Shown: one piece after another, positions 61,502-64,000 of the stretch
Numbering within the stretch: position 1 is the first letter of the stretch
Layout of the letters: every line of letters starts with the position of its first letter
Assembly: GCF_034427435.1 (NCBI RefSeq)
Contig: NZ_JAXQNP010000002.1
Coordinates: 186,001 to 250,000 of the forward strand
Reading direction: 5' to 3'
From: Nitrospirillum sp034427435
GTDB lineage: Bacteria > Pseudomonadota > Alphaproteobacteria > Azospirillales > Azospirillaceae
Length of the DNA stretch: 64,000 bases
Notes under the pieces: generated by a model
Databases searched by the model: none
The model's input: the letters and a program-made list of their open reading frames with translations, nothing else
What the model was told of the DNA's origin: nothing
Translations under genes and position numbers: made by a program

Positions 61502-63058
61502 TCAGGCGCTGATCGCGGCTGGCGCGGTCTTCTGACGCTTCACCAGCAGCTTGTTCAACGCATGCAGGTAGGCGCGGCAGGTGGCGACCAGGGTGTCGGC
61601 ATCAGCCCCCTGCCCGTTCACGGTCTTGCCCCCCTCCTCCAGGCGCACGGTCACCTCCGCCTGGGCATCGGTGCCGGCGGTCACGGCATGCACCTGGTAC
61701 AGCTGTAACCGGGCGTCGTGGGGGAAGACCAGCTTGATGGCGTTGAACACGGCATCCACCGGGCCGTTGCCGAAGCTGACCACCGGCGGCACGGCCTCGC
61801 CCCCCACCGTCACCTCCAGCACCGCATGCTGGGGCCCGCGGGAACCCGCGACCACCTGCAGCGAGACGAACTGGATATGGTCGTGCTGGCGACCCACCTC
61901 GTCATCGATGAGGGCGATGATGTCCTCGTCGAACACATCCTTCTTGCGGTCGGCCAAATCCTTGAAACGACGGAACGCCTCGTTCACGGCGTTGTCGCCC
62001 ATGTCGTCGTAGCCCAGCTCCTTCAGCTTGGCGCGGAAGGCGGCGCGGCCGGAATGCTTGCCCATCACCAGGGTGGAGCGGTTCAGGCCCACCGATTCCG
62101 GGGTCATGATCTCATAGGTGCCGGCGTGCTTCAGCATGCCGTCCTGATGGATGCCGGACTCATGGGCGAAAGCGTTGGCGCCGACGATGGCCTTGTTGGG
62201 CTGCACCACGAAGCCGGTGATGGTGGACACTAGGCGCGAGGCGCGGGTGATGGCTTCGGTCTTGATGCCCGTCTTGTAGGGCAGATAGTCGGCGCGGGTG
62301 CGCAGGGCCATCACGATCTCTTCCAGGGCGGCGTTGCCCGCGCGCTCCCCCAGGCCGTTGATGGTGCATTCTACCTGGCGGGCGCCGCCGGCGACCCCGG
62401 CCAGCGAGTTGGCCACGGCCAGGCCCAGGTCGTTGTGGCAGTGGACGGAGAAGATGGCCTGGTCGCTGTTGGGCGTCTTCTCGCGCACCGCGCGGATCAG
62501 CGCGCCGTATTCCTCCGGCACGGCATAGCCCACGGTGTCGGGGATGTTGATGGTGGTGGCGCCGGCCTTGATGGCGGTTTCCACGGAGCGGCAGAGGAAG
62601 TCCAGCTCGGTGCGGGAGCCATCCTCGGCCGACCATTCCACGTCCTCGACATGGTTGCGGGCCAGGGTGACGCTGTCCCAGATGGCCTGGACCACGGCGT
62701 CCGGCTCCATCTGCAGCTTGTACTTCATGTGCAGCGGGCTGGTGGAGATGAAGGTGTGGATGCGCTGGCGCGCCGCCCCCTTCAGCGCTTCGGCCGCGCG
62801 TTCGATGTCGTTGCGGTGGGCGCGGGCCAGGCCGGCAATGGTGGCGTTGCGCACCACCCGCCCCACTTCCCGCACGGCCTCGAAGTCCCCGTTGGAGGCG
62901 GCGGGGAAGCCGGCCTCGATCACGTCCACGCCCATCTCCTCCAGCGTCTGGGCGATGCGGATCTTCTCTTCCAGGTTCATGGAGGCGCCGGGCGACTGCT
63001 CGCCGTCGCGCAAGGTGGTGTCGAAGATGACGACGCGGTCGGAAGACGGATGGGTCAT
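61502..63058 (-). CDS. leuA: 2-isopropylmalate synthase
   Basis: A 518-aa enzyme condensing acetyl-CoA with 2-oxoisovalerate, first committed step of leucine synthesis. ATG 63058 gives the natural start MTHPSSDRVVIFDTTLRDGEQSPG; the open frame continues 70 codons upstream without similarity. HCHNDLGLAVANSLAGV carries the metal-binding His pair, and GGARQVECTINGLGERAGN the second signature. The C-terminal LeuA dimer/leucine-feedback domain is complete. Downstream of ilvC on the same strand with a terminator between them. Confidence 0.97.
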   Translation of the reverse strand: MTHPSSDRVVIFDTTLRDGEQSPGASMNLEEKIRIAQTLEEMGVDVIEAGFPAASNGDFEAVREVGRVVRNATIAGLARAHRNDIERAAEALKGAARQRIHTFISTSPLHMKYKLQMEPDAVVQAIWDSVTLARNHVEDVEWSAEDGSRTELDFLCRSVETAIKAGATTINIPDTVGYAVPEEYGALIRAVREKTPNSDQAIFSVHCHNDLGLAVANSLAGVAGGARQVECTINGLGERAGNAALEEIVMALRTRADYLPYKTGIKTEAITRASRLVSTITGFVVQPNKAIVGANAFAHESGIHQDGMLKHAGTYEIMTPESVGLNRSTLVMGKHSGRAAFRAKLKELGYDDMGDNAVNEAFRRFKDLADRKKDVFDEDIIALIDDEVGRQHDHIQFVSLQVVAGSRGPQHAVLEVTVGGEAVPPVVSFGNGPVDAVFNAIKLVFPHDARLQLYQVHAVTAGTDAQAEVTVRLEEGGKTVNGQGADADTLVATCRAYLHALNKLLVKRQKTAPAAISA

Positions 63059-63077
63059 GGCGAAAAATCCTGCGCTG

Positions 63078-63103
63078 CCGTCCCGGCCATGCCGGCGGGA
63101 CGG
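63078..63103 (-). other. Hairpin in the leuA leader
   Basis: On the minus strand CCGTCCCG...CGGGACGG with an inner CC/GG pair, ending 20 nt before ATG 63058. It could mask or shape the ribosome-binding region. I see no leucine-rich leader peptide. Confidence 0.45.
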
Positions 63104-63240
63104 GTATTGAGACTGACGACGAGCCAAGCCGGATCGACTTGATCTACGCCCCAATCGGGCCGGTGGCAACGGCCAACGGGCGTTTTGTTGCCGCAAGACA
63201 GATCCCTTGGAAAGGAATGCATCGGTTGCGGCCCGCCCGC

Positions 63241-63273
63241 GAAAAGAAAAAGGCCGGCGCGTCGGCACCGGCC
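63241..63273 (-). terminator. Intrinsic terminator of ilvC
   Basis: GGCCGG-TGCCGACGCG-CCGGCC on the minus strand followed by TTTTTCTTTTC. Confidence 0.9.
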
Positions 63274-63339
63274 TCTTCCTTTTCCCTCAGTCGGCGGACG
63301 CGGTCGCGTCCCCGTCGCTTTGCTCCAGGCCTGAACCGC

Positions 63340-64000
63340 TTAGTTGCGGCTCTTGTCCACCAGCTTGTTGCTGGCGATCCAGGGCATCATGGCGCGCAGC
63401 TTGCCGCCCACTTCCTCGATCGGGTGCTCAGCCTCACGGCGGCGGGTGGCCTTGAAGCTGGGCAGGCCGGCCTTGTTCTCCAACATCCAGTCGCGGGTGA
63501 AGCGGCCGGACTGGATGTCGTCCAGCACGCGCTTCATCTCGGCCTTGGTCTCGGAGGTGACGATGCGGGGGCCGGTGACGTAGTCGCCGTACTCGGCGGT
63601 GTTGGAGATGGAGTAGCGCATGTTGGCGATGCCGCCCTCGTAGATCAGGTCCACGATCAGCTTCACCTCGTGCAGGCACTCGAAATAGGCCATCTCGGGG
63701 GCGTAGCCCGCCTCGACCAGGGTCTCGAAGCCGGCCTGGATCAGCTTGGTCAGGCCGCCGCACAGCACGGCCTGCTCACCGAACAGGTCGGTCTCGCACT
63801 CTTCCTTGAAGGTGGTCTCGATGATGCCCGAGCGACCGCCGCCCACGGCGGAGGCGTAGGACAGCGCCACTTCCAGGGCGTTGCCCGAGGCGTTCTGGTG
63901 CACGGCCACCAGGCAGGGGACGCCGCCGCCCTTCTGGTATTCGCCGCGCACGGTGTGGCCGGGACCCTTGGGCGCGATCATGAACACGTCCAGGTCCGGC
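63340..64000 (-). CDS. ilvC: Ketol-acid reductoisomerase, C-terminal part (runs off the window)
   Basis: At least 220 C-terminal residues of the NADPH-dependent enzyme of isoleucine, valine and leucine synthesis; the 5' part lies beyond base 64000, and the Met near 63987 is internal (VFMIAPKGPGHTVR). The all-helical knotted domain with Mg2+ ligands is visible: SGIIETTFKEECETDLFGEQAVLCGG (Asp and Glu ligands; positions read approximately 53-78 of this fragment) and YSISNTAEYGDYVTG with the substrate-binding Glu. Complete at the C-terminus and followed by a terminator. Confidence 0.97.
   Translation of the reverse strand, partial: PDLDVFMIAPKGPGHTVRGEYQKGGGVPCLVAVHQNASGNALEVALSYASAVGGGRSGIIETTFKEECETDLFGEQAVLCGGLTKLIQAGFETLVEAGYAPEMAYFECLHEVKLIVDLIYEGGIANMRYSISNTAEYGDYVTGPRIVTSETKAEMKRVLDDIQSGRFTRDWMLENKAGLPSFKATRRREAEHPIEEVGGKLRAMMPWIASNKLVDKSRN

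Noticed and set aside
63059..63240. Possible leucine attenuator before leuA
   Set aside because: No short open frame with clustered Leu codons and no terminator/antiterminator pair; only one hairpin near the start codon.

Overview
The window is GC-rich chromosomal DNA from an alphaproteobacterium. Gene content and order point to Rhodospirillales, most likely Azospirillaceae (an Azospirillum, Nitrospirillum or Niveispirillum relative); this is inferred from gene orders such as xseB-ispA-dxs-tlyA, sufBCDSU-T-A and leuA-mreB-mreC-mreD-mrdA-rodA, not from a database search. It is mostly core chromosome. I see no prophage, insertion sequence, CRISPR array or conjugative element.

Layout. 0-5 kb: Zur-like regulator and a His-rich COG0523 GTPase (zinc homeostasis), a DUF6134-like exported protein, panC, a small P-loop kinase and two tandem lipoprotein paralogues. 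5-10 kb: an ArsB/SLC13-type carrier, a metallo-beta-lactamase-fold hydrolase, a cation diffusion facilitator overlapping pdxH, and a glycine-zipper lipoprotein. 10-17 kb: a DnaJ-type co-chaperone, an aldo/keto reductase, a dienelactone hydrolase, a BrkB/YihY membrane protein, then fabI-aroC and a coat-protein-U-like secreted protein. 17-23 kb: pabC-pabB, sppA, a TerC-CBS protein. 23-27 kb: isoprenoid operon xseB-ispA-dxs-tlyA. 27-31 kb: histone-deacetylase-fold enzyme, DUF423-tusA pair, wrbA and a divergent LysR regulator. 31-38 kb: complete SUF iron-sulfur assembly operon with its Rrf2 regulator.

38-46.5 kb is the most unusual part: two tandem chemoreceptors with near-identical signalling halves, followed by two paralogous copies of a two-gene module encoding small, membrane-anchored coiled-coil proteins that I cannot assign to a family. 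The copies flank a threonine aldolase. 46.7-54.6 kb: a frameshifted pepN, small lipoproteins, a universal stress protein, a phosphotransferase/P-loop kinase fusion and a PagL-like outer membrane deacylase. 54.7-55.2 kb: two tRNA-Lys(CTT) genes with conserved promoters. 55.3-61.2 kb: the elongasome operon mreB-mreC-mreD-mrdA-rodA. 61.5-64 kb: leuA and the C-terminal part of ilvC.

Two families of intergenic repeats stand out. One is a roughly 130-nt element with three full copies and one partial copy, whose hairpin arms differ in sequence between copies but keep pairing. The other is a set of REP-like palindromes in two sequence types, with one copy chimeric between the types.
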